A DNA stretch of 64,000 nt from an uncultured Pelagibacteraceae bacterium (GTDB lineage Bacteria; Pseudomonadota; Alphaproteobacteria; Pelagibacterales; Pelagibacteraceae). The notes beneath the pieces are model-generated. The model did not search any database, was not told where the DNA came from, and saw only the letters and a list, made by a program, of their open reading frames with translations. The position numbers and the translations under genes were made by a program. Where the stretch lies: NCBI GenBank assembly GCA_902613755.1, contig CACMIH010000002.1:124001-188000 (forward strand), read 5' to 3'. Shown here piece after piece: positions 50,531 through 61,756 of the stretch (position 1 is the stretch's first letter; every line of letters begins with the position of its first letter).

Positions 50531-51475
50531 TTAATGAGATAAAAATTTTTCTGCCTCAAGTGCAGCCATACACCCCATACCTGCAGCGGTTACAGCTTGC
50601 CTAAATGTTTTGTCTTTTACATCTCCAGCAGCATAAACACCAGGAACATTTGTCTCTGTAGAATCTGGTTTAGTAACTAAATAACCTTCAGTGTCCATTT
50701 CTAACTGATCTTTAAAAAGTTTGGTTGCAGGATCATGACCAATTGCAATGAAAACACCATCTAGTTTTAATTCTTCTACATTATTTGTTTTTACATTTTT
50801 AATTTTTAAACCTTTAACATTTTTAGGATCCTTATCTCCAATTACATCCTCAACCACTGAATCCCAGATAATTTCTATTTTTTTATTTTCCATTAATTTT
50901 TTTTGAAGCATCTTTTCAGCTCTTAGACTATCTCTTCTATGAATTAATTTTACTTTTGAAGCAAACTTTGTAAGAAACATTGCTTCCTCTACAGCAGCAT
51001 TTCCTCCACCGACTACAGCAACTTCTTTATCTTTAAAAAAGAAACCATCGCATGTAGCACATGCTGAAACTCCAAAACCTCTAAATTCTTGTTCTGATTT
51101 TATATTTAACCATCTAGCTTGTGCCCCAGTAGATATAATAATACTATCAGCAGTGTATTTCTGACCACTATCTCCAATTGCTTCAAATGGTGAACTTTTT
51201 AAATTTACTGATCCAATATGGTCTTCAATCATTTCAGTTCCAACTGCTTTTGCTTGTTCTTTCATTTGATCCATTAACCATGGCCCCTGAATAACTTCAG
51301 AAAATCCTGGATAATTTTCAACATCAGTTGTCGTTGTTAATTGTCCTCCTGGCTCAGATCCATAAACTAAAATAGGATTTAACATTGCACGAGCAGCATA
51401 AACTGCTGCAGTGTATCCAGCTGGACCTGATCCAATTATTAACACTTTTGTGTGTTTAGTTGGATTTTGACTCAT
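50531..51475 (-). CDS. trxB: Thioredoxin-disulfide reductase
   Basis: NADPH-dependent flavoenzyme that reduces thioredoxin. The 314-residue protein has FAD motif IGSGPAGYTAAVYAARA, PGGQLTTTTDVENYPGF, the redox pair SACATCDGFFF, the NADPH motif VVGGGNAAVEEA, and GVYAAGDVKDKTFRQA at the C-terminal FAD site. Length is normal. It reads divergently from the ELM1-like gene, with 21 bases between the start codons. Confidence 0.97.
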   Translation of the reverse strand: MSQNPTKHTKVLIIGSGPAGYTAAVYAARAMLNPILVYGSEPGGQLTTTTDVENYPGFSEVIQGPWLMDQMKEQAKAVGTEMIEDHIGSVNLKSSPFEAIGDSGQKYTADSIIISTGAQARWLNIKSEQEFRGFGVSACATCDGFFFKDKEVAVVGGGNAAVEEAMFLTKFASKVKLIHRRDSLRAEKMLQKKLMENKKIEIIWDSVVEDVIGDKDPKNVKGLKIKNVKTNNVEELKLDGVFIAIGHDPATKLFKDQLEMDTEGYLVTKPDSTETNVPGVYAAGDVKDKTFRQAVTAAGMGCMAALEAEKFLSH

Positions 51476-51482
51476 ATGGAAG

Positions 51483-51490
51483 CTATATAG
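51483..51490. promoter_or_regulatory. Palindromic CTATATAG, candidate bidirectional -10 element
   Basis: The eight-base palindrome lies at the centre of the 21-base gap between the divergent trxB (start 51475) and ELM1-like (start 51497) genes. It can be read as a TATATA-type -10 box in both directions, with six or seven bases to each start codon. Transcripts would then be leaderless or nearly so. Evidence is symmetry and spacing alone. Confidence 0.5.
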
Positions 51491-51496
51491 TGATTA

Positions 51497-52441
51497 ATGT
51501 CTAAATTAAAAGGTATTTTATTAACCCAGGGAATGCACGGCATGATAAGCCAAGCAGAAGGTTTAGCTAAAGCTTTAGATCTAGATTTCACACACCACAC
51601 AGTTGAACCAAATAGTTTTTGGAAAGTTATACCTCCAAAGCTAACACCTATTTCTCAAAATGTTTATAACAAAATAAATCATAAAGAGTTTGATGTAATA
51701 ATTTCCTGCGGTCGTAAAAGTGTAATTCCATCAATTCATTTAAAAAATACTGCTAATAAAAAAATATTTAATATACATATTCAAGATCCAAAAGTAGATT
51801 TAAATCATTTTGATTTTGTTGTAGTTCCAGAGCACGACTCATTAAATGGTCAAAATGTTATTAGTACTAAGGGTGCCATTCATTACCTCACTGAGAACGA
51901 AATTAGTGAAAATAAAGATTACCTAAAATCATTTATTAAAAATGACGAAAGGAAAATTTGGACTTTAATTATGGGTGGTCCAAATAAATATTACGATTAT
52001 TCAACTAAGAATATGAAGCATATTTTTACCAGTCTATATAAATTATTAAAAAAGTATGACTTTCAATTAGTTGTGATTCCCTCTATGAGAACACCAACTA
52101 ACACTATTCATTATGCTAAAGAATTTTTTGGAGATGGTCACACTGTCATAATGGATGTTGATAAAAAAGCATATTTATCAGCTCTTGCAATAGCTGAAAA
52201 TATTGTTGTTACATGCGATTCAAGTTCAATGATTTCAGAAGCAGCTTTAACTGGCAAACCAATTTATATAGCTAGTATTTTACCTAAAAGGAACGACAGA
52301 AGATTTCAAAGATTTCGAAAATTATTCAGAGAATTAAATATCATTCGAAATTTAGGTGAAGAAATAGAAAATTGGAACTATCAAAAACTTGATGAAACTA
52401 ATAGAGTAGCAAGTATTATTAAACAAAAAATAAATTTGTAA
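51497..52441 (+). CDS. ELM1-like protein (DUF1022/COG3660 family)
   Basis: A 314-residue protein of the family that includes plant ELM1, a factor needed for mitochondrial fission. Family-like features are the N-terminal LLTQGMHGMISQAEGLAKAL, IISCGRKSVIPSIHL, HIQDPKVDLNHFDFVVVPEHD (in two parts), the WTLIMGGPNKYYDY stretch and VTCDSSSMISEAALTGKPIY. The last motif resembles the nucleotide-sugar site of GT-B glycosyltransferases, and the bacterial proteins may be such enzymes. The acceptor is unknown. It overlaps the next gene by one base. Confidence 0.83.
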   Translation: MSKLKGILLTQGMHGMISQAEGLAKALDLDFTHHTVEPNSFWKVIPPKLTPISQNVYNKINHKEFDVIISCGRKSVIPSIHLKNTANKKIFNIHIQDPKVDLNHFDFVVVPEHDSLNGQNVISTKGAIHYLTENEISENKDYLKSFIKNDERKIWTLIMGGPNKYYDYSTKNMKHIFTSLYKLLKKYDFQLVVIPSMRTPTNTIHYAKEFFGDGHTVIMDVDKKAYLSALAIAENIVVTCDSSSMISEAALTGKPIYIASILPKRNDRRFQRFRKLFRELNIIRNLGEEIENWNYQKLDETNRVASIIKQKINL

Positions 52442-53106
52442 TGTCATTTTTAAATTCAATTCAAAATCAATCAAAAAAATACGAAACTCCATTTATCCAT
52501 TGGGAGTATCATAATGCGCTTACAGATGGAGCAATAGAAGAAATAATTAAGGCCGATATTCCAGATGTAAGCAAGCATAATCTTAGCTATGATGGTACTA
52601 GAGCAATTGATGGTGGCACAGCTGAATTTAGAGAAGGGATAGCATCTGGCGGCGAAGCAATAAAATTCAGATGTTTTGTGACAAAAGAAAATGAAAAACA
52701 ATTTCCAAACCTGGTTAAATTTATTAACGAATTAAGATCTAAAGAGGTCTATCAAACTATCTCAAAAATGATTTATAAAGATTTATCTAATTCATTTGTT
52801 AGAGTTGAAGTTATTTGTGATAGAGAGGGTTTTTGGTTGAAGCCTCATTGTGATATAAAAGAAAAACTAATGTCAGGATTAATATTTGTTAACAATGCCA
52901 ATGAATCTGAGGATCTTGGTACGGATTTTTATAATGAAAAGTTAGAAAAAGTTAAAACGGTTCCTTATAAAAATAACTATGGTTATATGTTTACTAGTGG
53001 CCCAAATACTTGGCATGGTATGGAAAAGAAGAAAATTGTTAAAGAAAGACGTTGTATTCAGGTAAATTACGTTACTTTTGAAACTGATTGGAAGGTAAAC
53101 TCTTAA
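52441..53106 (+). CDS. 2-oxoglutarate/Fe(II)-dependent oxygenase
   Basis: A 221-residue protein with the jelly-roll iron site. The HxD pair is in [11 protein letters not shown] and the distal His and Arg are in [13 protein letters not shown] and [11 protein letters not shown]. It is most like prolyl-hydroxylase-type enzymes of unknown substrate. The ATG overlaps the ELM1-like stop by one base (TAATG), suggesting translational coupling and a shared pathway, perhaps modification of a surface glycan or protein. The stop overlaps convergent carB by four bases. Confidence 0.8.
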   Translation: MSFLNSIQNQSKKYETPFIHWEYHNALTDGAIEEIIKADIPDVSKHNLSYDGTRAIDGGTAEFREGIASGGEAIKFRCFVTKENEKQFPNLVKFINELRSKEVYQTISKMIYKDLSNSFVRVEVICDREGFWLKPHCDIKEKLMSGLIFVNNANESEDLGTDFYNEKLEKVKTVPYKNNYGYMFTSGPNTWHGMEKKKIVKERRCIQVNYVTFETDWKVNS

Positions 53107-56100
53107 ACATCCTGAAGCGAAGTTACTTCTAATTTTTTTGTTTTTAGAGATCTAATTGCTTCCAAGCAAGCTTGAGCTGTAGACATATTAGTACAATAAG
53201 GAACTTTATTTTTAAGTGCCGCTCTTCTAATTGCGATAGCATCACTTACTCTATGCTCTCTGTTTCCACCACCCGTATTAATGACGAGTGCAATTTTTTT
53301 TGAGTCCAAGACATCTACTATATGAGGAGATCCAGTGCTTACTTTATTTATAATTTTACATTTCATTCCATGTTTTCTAATATATTCAGCAGTTCCTCTA
53401 GTTGCGCATAGTTTAAATCTAAGATTAAGAAGCTCTTTTGCTAAATCTATTCCTTCATCTTTGTGTGAGTCTTTTAAAGATATAAAAGCTAATCCTTGTT
53501 TTGGTAATGAGTTAGCTGCTGCGATCTGACTTTTAGCAAATGCCATTCCAAAGTTTTTATCAAATCCCATAACCTCGCCTGTTGATTTCATTTCAGGTCC
53601 TAATAATAAATCACTGTTTGGAAATTTATTAAACGGGAATACAGCCTCTTTAACAGCGTACATACCTTTTGATTTATCTTTTAGATTAAACCTAGATAAC
53701 TTTTCACCGGCCATTACTCTCGATGCAATTTTAGCTAAAGGAAGACCTTTAGCTTTAGATACAAAAGGAACTGTTCGACTTGCTCTTGGATTAACTTCGA
53801 TCACATAAATTTTATCTTTTTTAATTGCAAACTGTATATTCATAAAACCTTTGACCTTTAAAGCTATAGCAAGTTTTTTAGTTTGATTTTCTATTTCTTT
53901 AAGAAGGTATGGTTTAATTGATACAGGGGGTAGGCTACACGCTGAGTCTCCTGAATGAATTCCAGCTTCTTCTATATGTTGCATAATTCCTGCAACGTGA
54001 ACTTGTTTTCCATCTGATATGGCATCCACATCTACTTCCATTGCATGATCGATAAATTTATCAATCAAAATCGGATTTTCCTCTGCAGCTTTAAATGCTT
54101 CTTCAACAAATTTTTTAAGCTGATTTTTTTCATGAACAATTTCCATTGCTCTTCCACCCAAAACATAAGAGGGCCTCACCATTAATGGTAACCCTATTTT
54201 ATCCGCAATTTTTATTGCCTGATTAAACGTCTTTGCAATTCCACTTTCTGCTTGTTTTAATTTTAATTTATTTAATAAATTTCTAAATCGGTCTCTATCT
54301 TCTGCTAAATCGATCGATGTATATTTTGTTCCTAAAATTGGAAGCTTGTTGTCATGTAAGAATTTAGCAAGTTTAATTGGCGTCTGACCACCAAACTGAG
54401 CTATCACACCTATTAGATTTCCTTTTTCTTGTTCTTTTTTAATTATATTAAAAACGTATTCTTCTTTTAAAGGTTCAAAGTATAATCGATCACTTGTATC
54501 ATAGTCTGTTGATACCGTTTCAGGGTTACAATTTACCATTATTGTTTCAAAACCAGCGTCTTTTAATGAAAAACTAGCCTGACAACAGCAATAATCAAAC
54601 TCTATTCCTTGGCCAATTCTATTTGGTCCTCCTCCAAGAATAATTATTTTTTTCTTAATAGATGGATCAGCTTCACATTCAGAGTTAATTGAAAAATTTC
54701 TTTGATAAGTTGAGTACATATATGGAGTAAAAGATTTGAATTCAGCCGCACAAGTATCTACTTTTTTGTAAACTGGAAGTATTTTAAGTGCTGATCTTTT
54801 TCTTCTAACAACGTCTTCAGAAGTTTTAGTTAACTCTGAAAGTTTTTTATCTGAAAACCCTATTGATTTTATTCTATTAAATTCTACAAAATCTCTAGGA
54901 AGACCGTTGCTTTTAATCTGTTTTTCACAATCAACTATTTCTTTAATTTGATCTAAAAACCAAGGGTCAATTTTGGATAAATTATATATTTTCTTTAAGT
55001 CTATTTTTTTTCTAATTGCCTCAGCGACTAGTAATATCTTATTTGGAATAGTTTCTTTAAGCTTCTTTTCAATTTGTTTTTTATTTAAATTAAAAATTCT
55101 GTCTAAACCTGAAAAACCAGTTTCAAGAGATACTAGCGCCTTTTGCAGAGACTCCTTAAAGTTTCTTCCAATAGCCATTGCCTCACCCACTGATTTCATA
55201 GATGTTCCTAAAGTTGCAGGAGAGGTTGAGAATTTTTCAAAAGTAAATCTTGGAATTTTTGTTACAATATAATCTATACTTGGCTCAAAAGATGCAGGTG
55301 TAACTTTAGTTATTTCATTTTTTAATTCATCCAGAGTATAACCAACTGCTAATTTTGCAGCCACTTTTGCAATTGGAAATCCAGTTGCTTTTGATGCAAG
55401 TGCTGATGATCTTGATACACGTGGATTCATTTCAATGATAACCATTCGACCATTTTTAGGATTGATTGCAAACTGAACATTTGATCCTCCAGTTTCAACT
55501 CCAATTTTTCTTAAACAAGCAATAGATGCATTTCTCATTACCTGGTACTCTTTATCAGTAAGAGTAAGAGCAGGGGCAATTGTGACTGAGTCTCCAGTAT
55601 GAATTCCCATCGGATCTATATTTTCAATGGAGCAAATTATTATACAATTATCTTTCTTATCTCTTACCACCTCCATTTCAAATTCTTTCCAACCTTCCAA
55701 ACATTCCTCAACAAGAACTTGGCTTACAGGAGACTCATGCAATCCATTTTTAACAATCTTAAAATAATCTTTTTTAGTTTTAGCTATTCCTCCACCGAGT
55801 CCACCAAGTGTAAATGCAGGTCTTATAATTGCAGGTAAACCAATTTTTTTTAATACTTTTGATGCTTGGTTATTATTATTGACGATTTCAGATTTTGGTA
55901 AGTCTAAACCAATATCAATCATATTTTTTCTGAACTTTTTTCTGTCTTCAGCGTTAGAAATTGCCTTTGAATTCGCTCCAATCAATTCTATTTTGTATTT
56001 TTTTAACACTCCTTTTTTCTCAGCTTCCATTGCAAGATTAAGAGCAGTTTGACCACCCATAGTAGGTAGAATTGCATCTGGTTTTTCCTTTTTAAGGATT

Positions 56101-56327
56101 TTTTCTAGTACACTTATTGTAATTGGCTCTATGTAAGTTTTATCTGCAACATCTGGATCTGTCATAATGGTTGCAGGATTTGAGTTTATTAAAACTACTT
56201 TATAACCTTCATCTTTCAAAGCTTTACAAGCTTGTGTACCTGAATAATCAAATTCACATGCTTGTCCTATAATTATTGGACCAGCGCCCACGACTAAAAT
56301 TTTTTTAATATCTTTTCTTTTTGGCAT
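53103..56327 (-). CDS. carB: Carbamoyl-phosphate synthase large chain
   Basis: Makes carbamoyl phosphate for pyrimidine and arginine synthesis. The 1074-residue protein has two homologous ATP-grasp halves: [20 protein letters not shown] at the start and [20 protein letters not shown] near residue 560. Each half has its VRPSYVLGG-type or IRPAFTLGG loop. The C-terminal regulatory region contains [13 protein letters not shown] and [20 protein letters not shown]. It starts 23 bases inside carA, so the two chains are cotranslated. Confidence 0.98.
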   Translation of the reverse strand: MPKRKDIKKILVVGAGPIIIGQACEFDYSGTQACKALKDEGYKVVLINSNPATIMTDPDVADKTYIEPITISVLEKILKKEKPDAILPTMGGQTALNLAMEAEKKGVLKKYKIELIGANSKAISNAEDRKKFRKNMIDIGLDLPKSEIVNNNNQASKVLKKIGLPAIIRPAFTLGGLGGGIAKTKKDYFKIVKNGLHESPVSQVLVEECLEGWKEFEMEVVRDKKDNCIIICSIENIDPMGIHTGDSVTIAPALTLTDKEYQVMRNASIACLRKIGVETGGSNVQFAINPKNGRMVIIEMNPRVSRSSALASKATGFPIAKVAAKLAVGYTLDELKNEITKVTPASFEPSIDYIVTKIPRFTFEKFSTSPATLGTSMKSVGEAMAIGRNFKESLQKALVSLETGFSGLDRIFNLNKKQIEKKLKETIPNKILLVAEAIRKKIDLKKIYNLSKIDPWFLDQIKEIVDCEKQIKSNGLPRDFVEFNRIKSIGFSDKKLSELTKTSEDVVRRKRSALKILPVYKKVDTCAAEFKSFTPYMYSTYQRNFSINSECEADPSIKKKIIILGGGPNRIGQGIEFDYCCCQASFSLKDAGFETIMVNCNPETVSTDYDTSDRLYFEPLKEEYVFNIIKKEQEKGNLIGVIAQFGGQTPIKLAKFLHDNKLPILGTKYTSIDLAEDRDRFRNLLNKLKLKQAESGIAKTFNQAIKIADKIGLPLMVRPSYVLGGRAMEIVHEKNQLKKFVEEAFKAAEENPILIDKFIDHAMEVDVDAISDGKQVHVAGIMQHIEEAGIHSGDSACSLPPVSIKPYLLKEIENQTKKLAIALKVKGFMNIQFAIKKDKIYVIEVNPRASRTVPFVSKAKGLPLAKIASRVMAGEKLSRFNLKDKSKGMYAVKEAVFPFNKFPNSDLLLGPEMKSTGEVMGFDKNFGMAFAKSQIAAANSLPKQGLAFISLKDSHKDEGIDLAKELLNLRFKLCATRGTAEYIRKHGMKCKIINKVSTGSPHIVDVLDSKKIALVINTGGGNREHRVSDAIAIRRAALKNKVPYCTNMSTAQACLEAIRSLKTKKLEVTSLQDV

Positions 56328-57501
56328 TTTTTTTCATGTTGTTAATAAATTCTTGAAACAAATAAACACTATCTTGGGGTCCAGGATTAGATTCTGGATG
56401 ATATTGAACTGAAAATATTGGTTTATCTTTAAGCTTTATTCCTTCAATAGTATTATCAAAAAGAGATTTATGAGTTACTTTAATTTTTTTTGGTAAAGTT
56501 TCTTCAACTACTACAAACCCATGATTTTGACTTGTAATTTCAACTTTGTCATGAACCAAATTTTTAACAGGATGGTTTGCACCTCTATGTCCCAACTTCA
56601 TTTTTTTTGTTTTGCCGCCTAAAGCTAATGCCAAAATCTGATGACCTAAACAAATACCAAATATAGGTAAATTATTTTTTATAAGCTCATTAATTATTGC
56701 GATTGAATATTTTCCAGTTGCAGCTGGGTCTCCTGGTCCATTAGATAAAAAAATTCCATTTGGTTTCAAACTTAGTATTTTTTGTGCATTTGTTTTGCAA
56801 GAAACAACAGTAACCTTACAGTTGAAGTCGGAGAAATATCTTAAGATATTTTTTTTTATTCCATAATCAACCGCAACTACATGAAATAAATTTTTATTAT
56901 TCTTTATAAATCCTGTCTCTTTTTTCCAGGTTTGAAGACCTCTCCAAGTATAATTTTTCTTAGTTGAAACTACTTGTGCAAGATCTAAATTTTTTAATCC
57001 GCTCCATTTAATTGTGTTATTAGTTATTTTACTAATATTAAATTTTCCATTTTTTGAATAAGATATTGTTCCCTTAGGTGCCCCTTTATCTCTTATAAAG
57101 TTTGTAAGGCCTCTGGTGTCTAAACCAGTAATTCCAACAATTTTATTTTTTTTAAGCCAAGCATCTAAATGTAGGAACGATCTGTAATTTGAGGGTGAAG
57201 TTATTTCAGAGTTAATTATCACTCCTCTTGCCCATATTTTATCAGACTCATGATCTTCTTTATTAGTTCCAACATTTCCGATGTGAGGAAAGGTAAAGTT
57301 TATTATTTGGCCCGCATATGATGGATCAGAAATGATTTCCTGATACCCTGTTAAAGATGTATTAAAGCAAACTTCGCCTGTAGCTTCACCTTGGTATCCA
57401 ATTCCAATTCCTTTAAATACCTTTTTATTTTCAAGAACTAAAACGCCTGTATTAATTTGTGATTTTATTTTTGAGTTAGTTTTTTTTGCTTTTTTCTTCA
57501 A
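56305..57501 (-). CDS. carA: Carbamoyl-phosphate synthase small chain
   Basis: Glutamine amidotransferase chain that supplies ammonia to CarB. The 398-residue protein has [20 protein letters not shown] at the start of its N-terminal domain. The class I glutaminase domain has [13 protein letters not shown], the nucleophile elbow [16 protein letters not shown], and the catalytic HPESNPGP. The gene overlaps carB by 23 bases. The upstream gap of 127 bases to yqeY should hold promoters for both directions; only AT-rich sequence with no strong consensus was seen. Confidence 0.97.
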   Translation of the reverse strand: MKKKAKKTNSKIKSQINTGVLVLENKKVFKGIGIGYQGEATGEVCFNTSLTGYQEIISDPSYAGQIINFTFPHIGNVGTNKEDHESDKIWARGVIINSEITSPSNYRSFLHLDAWLKKNKIVGITGLDTRGLTNFIRDKGAPKGTISYSKNGKFNISKITNNTIKWSGLKNLDLAQVVSTKKNYTWRGLQTWKKETGFIKNNKNLFHVVAVDYGIKKNILRYFSDFNCKVTVVSCKTNAQKILSLKPNGIFLSNGPGDPAATGKYSIAIINELIKNNLPIFGICLGHQILALALGGKTKKMKLGHRGANHPVKNLVHDKVEITSQNHGFVVVEETLPKKIKVTHKSLFDNTIEGIKLKDKPIFSVQYHPESNPGPQDSVYLFQEFINNMKKNAKKKRY

Positions 57502-57628
57502 TTACAACTCATGAGTTAAAGGTTAATACAATAATTGCTTTATTATCGCAACAGAGATGTAATATAAAATTGTAAAAAAACAATTTTTCTTTTGAAGAAT
57601 TTTTTCTTTAAAGTAGATTAAAAAAATT

Positions 57629-58090
57629 ATGTCATTAAAACAGACTATCGAAAACGAATATAAAAATGCTTTAAAATCCAAAGATAAAAATAAAATATCA
57701 ACCTATAGGTTAATATTATCTTCTATTAAGGATTTAGATATAGTTAACAGGTCAGGCCCTAACAAAAAGGAGACCGATGATGAGGATATTAAGAAACTTT
57801 TGAAAAAAATGGTTAAACAGCGAGCCGAATCAATCGATATTTATAAAAAAAATAATAGAATAGATCTTTTAGAGGTTGAGCAAAATGAATATGATATTTT
57901 AACAAGTTTTTTACCAAAGCAACTTAGTGAAGAGGAAACTAAGAAAATTTGTGCAGATGTTATTTCGAAAATAGGAGCAAATTCATTTAAAGATATGGGA
58001 AAAGTTATGGGTGAGCTCAAAAAAACTTATGCAGACGAAATCGATTTTTCTAAAGCAGGATCAATGATCAAAGAATTGTTGAATAAATAA
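57629..58090 (+). CDS. GatB/YqeY domain protein
   Basis: A 153-residue helical protein of the YqeY family, related to the tail domain of the GatB amidotransferase subunit that touches tRNA. Visible family segments are YKNALKSKDKNKISTYRLIL, KMVKQRAESIDIYKKNNR, and EYDILTSFLPKQLSEEETKK, followed by DMGKVMGELKK. The role is not settled; tRNA binding is likely. It overlaps dnaG by one base (TAATG). The yqeY-dnaG-rpoD order is common in alphaproteobacteria. Confidence 0.92.
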   Translation: MSLKQTIENEYKNALKSKDKNKISTYRLILSSIKDLDIVNRSGPNKKETDDEDIKKLLKKMVKQRAESIDIYKKNNRIDLLEVEQNEYDILTSFLPKQLSEEETKKICADVISKIGANSFKDMGKVMGELKKTYADEIDFSKAGSMIKELLNK

Positions 58091-59865
58091 TGAAATACCC
58101 AAAAGAGTATCTTGATGAAATTAAAAACAGGTTGAAAGTTTCAACGGTAGTATCAAAAACTGTTTCCTTAAAAAAAAGAGGTAAAGAATTTGTAGGTTTG
58201 TCGCCTTTTAAAAATGAAAAAACACCTTCATTTACCGTGAATGATGAAAAAGAATTTTATCACTGTTTTGCAACTTCAGAACACGGCAATATTTTTGATT
58301 TTGTAATGAAAACTCAAAACTTAAAGTTTGGAGAGGCAGTTAGATACCTAGCTCAATTGGCAGGTATGCAGCCGTATATGTTTTCAAAGCAAGATGAAGA
58401 AAGAGAAAAAAAATGGAATGAGTATAAATCTATTTTTAGTAATTATGTTAATTTTTATCATAATGAACTTTTAAAAAACGAAAACTATTCAATTGCTAGA
58501 GATTATTTAAAAAATAGATCTCTAGGCAAAGATGAAGTAAAAAAATTTAAAATAGGATACATAGAAAAAAACTCAAATTTTTTTGAAAAATTAAAAAAAG
58601 ATTATGCAGAGCAAACTTTATTAGAAACAGGACTATTTTATTTTGATGAAAAAAAAAAAATTTATGTAGAAAGATTTAGAGGCCGATTAATATTTCCAAT
58701 AAATAATATTTCAGGTCAGCCTATTGCTCTAGGAGGTAGAATTATTGAAAATTTAGACTATTTAGCAAAATATATAAATTCACCGGAAACAAATTTTTTT
58801 AAAAAAGGTTCAAATTTATATAACTTAGATTTAGCTAGAAAACTTTCCAATAAAATAGATCATATTTATCTTGTTGAAGGATACATGGATGTTGTGGGTT
58901 TAAGTAAAAATGGAATTGATAATGTGGTAGCAAATCTTGGTACATCTTTAACTGATAAACAAATTTTAACTTTGAATCAATTTTTTGACGATATTATAAT
59001 ATGTTTCGATGGTGATGAAAGTGGATATAAAGCTGCTGTAAGAGCAGCAGAAAATTCAATTAAAGAACTAAAACCAGAAAAACAAATTTCTTTTTTATTT
59101 TTGCCAGATAAGGAAGATCCAGATAGCTATGTAAACAATAATGGTAAAGCTAATTTTCTAAATTTTACAAAACAGAGTAAATTATCTATTCATCAATTTA
59201 TTTTTAGTCATTATAAAAAACAAACTAGTAACAACCCTTCATCTATGGCTATTTTTGAGAAAAAACTTAGAAATATTGCAAATACAATTAAAGATGATTT
59301 TATAAAAAAATATGTCTTAGAATATTTTTTAGAAAAAATTGCTGATTTAACCCCACATTCCAACCAAAATAATAAAAAATTTTATTTAAAAAAAACGAAA
59401 TCTTTAGAAAGTACAAAAAAATATTTTAAAGAAAGTCAGTCTTTGACTGGAGTTGAATTGAAAGAGTTTTCGCTATTATATTTGGTGATAAATAACTTGG
59501 ATTTGTTGCAAACAAATATTCATTTAATTGAAAATATTAAATTATTTACCGAGTTAAATAAAAAAATATTTGAAATGATAATTGAAAAATTAAAATCTGG
59601 CTCGCAAATTGCAATTCAAGATCTTAACTTGGATTTTCAATTAACTGAAAAAATAAACAAGTTTGCTCCAATCAAACATATCCTTAAAAATCAGTCTGAT
59701 AATGATGAAAAAATTATTGAGTTGTTGGAGGATATCTCAAGAGATTTAATAAATTATGATCTTGAGTTTAGAATTCAAGAACTAGAATCGAAGTTTTCAG
59801 TTGATATGAGTGAGAGTACATTTAATGAGTTAAAAGAGCTGAAAAAAAAGCAGAATCTCAATTAA
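58090..59865 (+). CDS. dnaG: DNA primase with degenerate zinc-ribbon ligands
   Basis: Makes RNA primers for replication. The 591-residue protein has an N-terminal zinc-ribbon-like domain, a TOPRIM core (YLVEGYMDVVGLSKNG, the IICFDGDESGYKAA acidic pair) and a C-terminal helicase-binding region. In the first domain the E. coli ligands C40, H43, C61 and C64 correspond here to S38, K41, C59 and T62 (GLSPFKNEKTPSF and FYHCFATSEHG), so three of four are lost. The rest of the domain is conserved, so it probably keeps its fold without zinc. Similar changes may exist in other alphaproteobacteria. Confidence 0.95.
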   Translation: MKYPKEYLDEIKNRLKVSTVVSKTVSLKKRGKEFVGLSPFKNEKTPSFTVNDEKEFYHCFATSEHGNIFDFVMKTQNLKFGEAVRYLAQLAGMQPYMFSKQDEEREKKWNEYKSIFSNYVNFYHNELLKNENYSIARDYLKNRSLGKDEVKKFKIGYIEKNSNFFEKLKKDYAEQTLLETGLFYFDEKKKIYVERFRGRLIFPINNISGQPIALGGRIIENLDYLAKYINSPETNFFKKGSNLYNLDLARKLSNKIDHIYLVEGYMDVVGLSKNGIDNVVANLGTSLTDKQILTLNQFFDDIIICFDGDESGYKAAVRAAENSIKELKPEKQISFLFLPDKEDPDSYVNNNGKANFLNFTKQSKLSIHQFIFSHYKKQTSNNPSSMAIFEKKLRNIANTIKDDFIKKYVLEYFLEKIADLTPHSNQNNKKFYLKKTKSLESTKKYFKESQSLTGVELKEFSLLYLVINNLDLLQTNIHLIENIKLFTELNKKIFEMIIEKLKSGSQIAIQDLNLDFQLTEKINKFAPIKHILKNQSDNDEKIIELLEDISRDLINYDLEFRIQELESKFSVDMSESTFNELKELKKKQNLN

Positions 59866-59897
59866 ACTGACCAAATTAGTAATGGATTTTTATATAA

Positions 59898-59903
59898 TTG
59901 ACA
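59898..59903 (+). promoter_or_regulatory. Possible -35 box for rpoD
   Basis: A perfect TTGACA lies 30 bases before the rpoD start in the 67-base gap after dnaG. A clear -10 box at 16-18 bases is missing (the best are variants around TAACTC). A TATAAT-like stretch at 59893-59898 could instead be a -10 box. Assignment is weak. Confidence 0.25.
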
Positions 59904-59932
59904 TTATATAAGACTTTCTAACTCAAATTACT

Positions 59933-61756
59933 GTGGAAAGAATTATTACAAAATCGTTTGCTAGACTAATGGGTCGTGGAACTCATAGGGGTTTTATTAC
60001 TTATGAAGAGTTAAGCAAATCTTTAGGTAAAAGAAATCTATCAGATAATAACTTGGCACAAGCATTTATTCATATTTTAGATGAAAATATTTCTTTAGTA
60101 GAAAAAAAGTCAGATTTTAAAGTTTTAAGGAAAAAAGAAAATTCCAATAAAGAGGAAGGAAAAATAATCGAAAAAAGTGACGATCCTATTAGAATGTATT
60201 TAAGAGAGATGGGAGGAGTTGAACTTTTATCTAGAGAAGGCGAAATAGCAATTGCAAAAAGAATAGAAGCAGGAAAAGATGTAATGTTAATTGCACTTTC
60301 TCAAAGTCCAATTACTGCACAGCAATTTTTTGAATGGAATGAACAACTTCAGAAGGATGAAATACTTGTAAGAGAGATTATTGACATTGATACAAATTAC
60401 ATGGAAGATGAGTCAACAGGACCAAGCGCTAAGCAAAAAAATGCGGGCGAAACTGATAAAGATGATGGTTCATCAGATGAAGATGATGATTTTAATCCTA
60501 CATTGGCTGCAATGGAAACAGAGATTAAACCAAAAGTTTTAAAAACGGTTAGTAAACTTACAAAAGATTATATTAAACTTATTAAGTATCAAAATGAAAA
60601 ACTAGAAACTGTTTTAAACTCAAATAATTTTTCACCCGTAAAGGAGAAAGCTTATGAAAAAATTGTACAAGATATTCTTGAAAATATAAAATCCCTTCAG
60701 TTATCACCATCTGTGTTGGAGGAACTTGTTCAAAAACATTATGTAGAAAATAAAAAAATTATATCCTTAGAGGGTAATTTATTAAGACTTGCTATGGACC
60801 ACAACATATCAAGAAATGAATTTATAAAATTTTATATAGGCAATGAAATTAATCCAAATCTGAAAAAATTTTTGGATACAAATACTACATGGAAGCAATT
60901 TTTCCAAAAAAATAAAAATGAGTTTAAAAATATAAGAGAAAGATTAATCGAGATAAGTTATAAGCTTGGAATATCTGTTACAGATTTTAAGAAGCTTGTT
61001 AGCAGGGTTCAAAAAGGTGAAAAGGAATCTAGGATAGCAAAAAAAGAAATGGTCGAGGCAAATTTAAGATTAGTTATTTCGATTGCCAAAAAATACACTA
61101 ATAGAGGTCTTCAGTTTTTAGATTTAATTCAAGAGGGAAACATTGGATTGATGAAAGCAGTCGACAAATTTGAATATAGAAGAGGCTATAAATTTTCTAC
61201 TTATGCAACGTGGTGGATTAGACAGGCAATTACAAGATCTATAGCAGATCAAGCTAGAACTATTCGTATACCTGTTCACATGATAGAAACAATCAACAAA
61301 ATTGTAAGAACACAAAGGTTAATACTGAGTGAATTTGGAAGAGAAGCTACACCAGAGGAATTAGCTCAAAAATTAAGAATGCCTTTGGATAAAGTTAGAA
61401 AAGTATTAAAGATTTCAAAAGAACCTGTTTCATTAGAGAAACCAGTTGGAGATGAAGAGGACAGTAGCTTAGGAGATTTTATTGAGGATACTAAGGCATT
61501 GGCTCCGTTAGAACAAGCAATTAAGTCAAATCTTGGTGAAGCAACTACAAAGATATTATCTACACTGACACCAAGAGAAGAGAGAGTTTTAAGAATGAGA
61601 TTTGGAGTAGGTATGAATACTGATCATACTCTTGAGGAAGTTGGTTTACAGTTTTCTGTAACAAGAGAAAGAATAAGACAAATTGAGGCTAAAGCTCTTA
61701 GAAAACTAAAGCATCCTAGTAGATCGAAACAATTAAAAAGTTTTTTAGAAAGTTAA
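59933..61756 (+). CDS. rpoD: RNA polymerase primary sigma factor RpoD (sigma-70)
   Basis: Main housekeeping sigma factor. The 607-residue protein has region 1.1 at the N-terminus ([19 protein letters not shown]), region 1.2 ([20 protein letters not shown]), an acidic non-conserved insert, region 2 ([40 protein letters not shown]), region 3, and region 4 ([15 protein letters not shown] with [20 protein letters not shown]). The start is GTG at 59933. The last gene of the yqeY-dnaG-rpoD group, it is followed four bases after its stop by a tRNA gene. Confidence 0.98.
   Translation: MERIITKSFARLMGRGTHRGFITYEELSKSLGKRNLSDNNLAQAFIHILDENISLVEKKSDFKVLRKKENSNKEEGKIIEKSDDPIRMYLREMGGVELLSREGEIAIAKRIEAGKDVMLIALSQSPITAQQFFEWNEQLQKDEILVREIIDIDTNYMEDESTGPSAKQKNAGETDKDDGSSDEDDDFNPTLAAMETEIKPKVLKTVSKLTKDYIKLIKYQNEKLETVLNSNNFSPVKEKAYEKIVQDILENIKSLQLSPSVLEELVQKHYVENKKIISLEGNLLRLAMDHNISRNEFIKFYIGNEINPNLKKFLDTNTTWKQFFQKNKNEFKNIRERLIEISYKLGISVTDFKKLVSRVQKGEKESRIAKKEMVEANLRLVISIAKKYTNRGLQFLDLIQEGNIGLMKAVDKFEYRRGYKFSTYATWWIRQAITRSIADQARTIRIPVHMIETINKIVRTQRLILSEFGREATPEELAQKLRMPLDKVRKVLKISKEPVSLEKPVGDEEDSSLGDFIEDTKALAPLEQAIKSNLGEATTKILSTLTPREERVLRMRFGVGMNTDHTLEEVGLQFSVTRERIRQIEAKALRKLKHPSRSKQLKSFLES

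Noticed and set aside
57502-57628. Riboswitch or attenuator upstream of carA
   Set aside because: The gap is AT-rich with no stable hairpin, conserved box or leader peptide that I can recognise.
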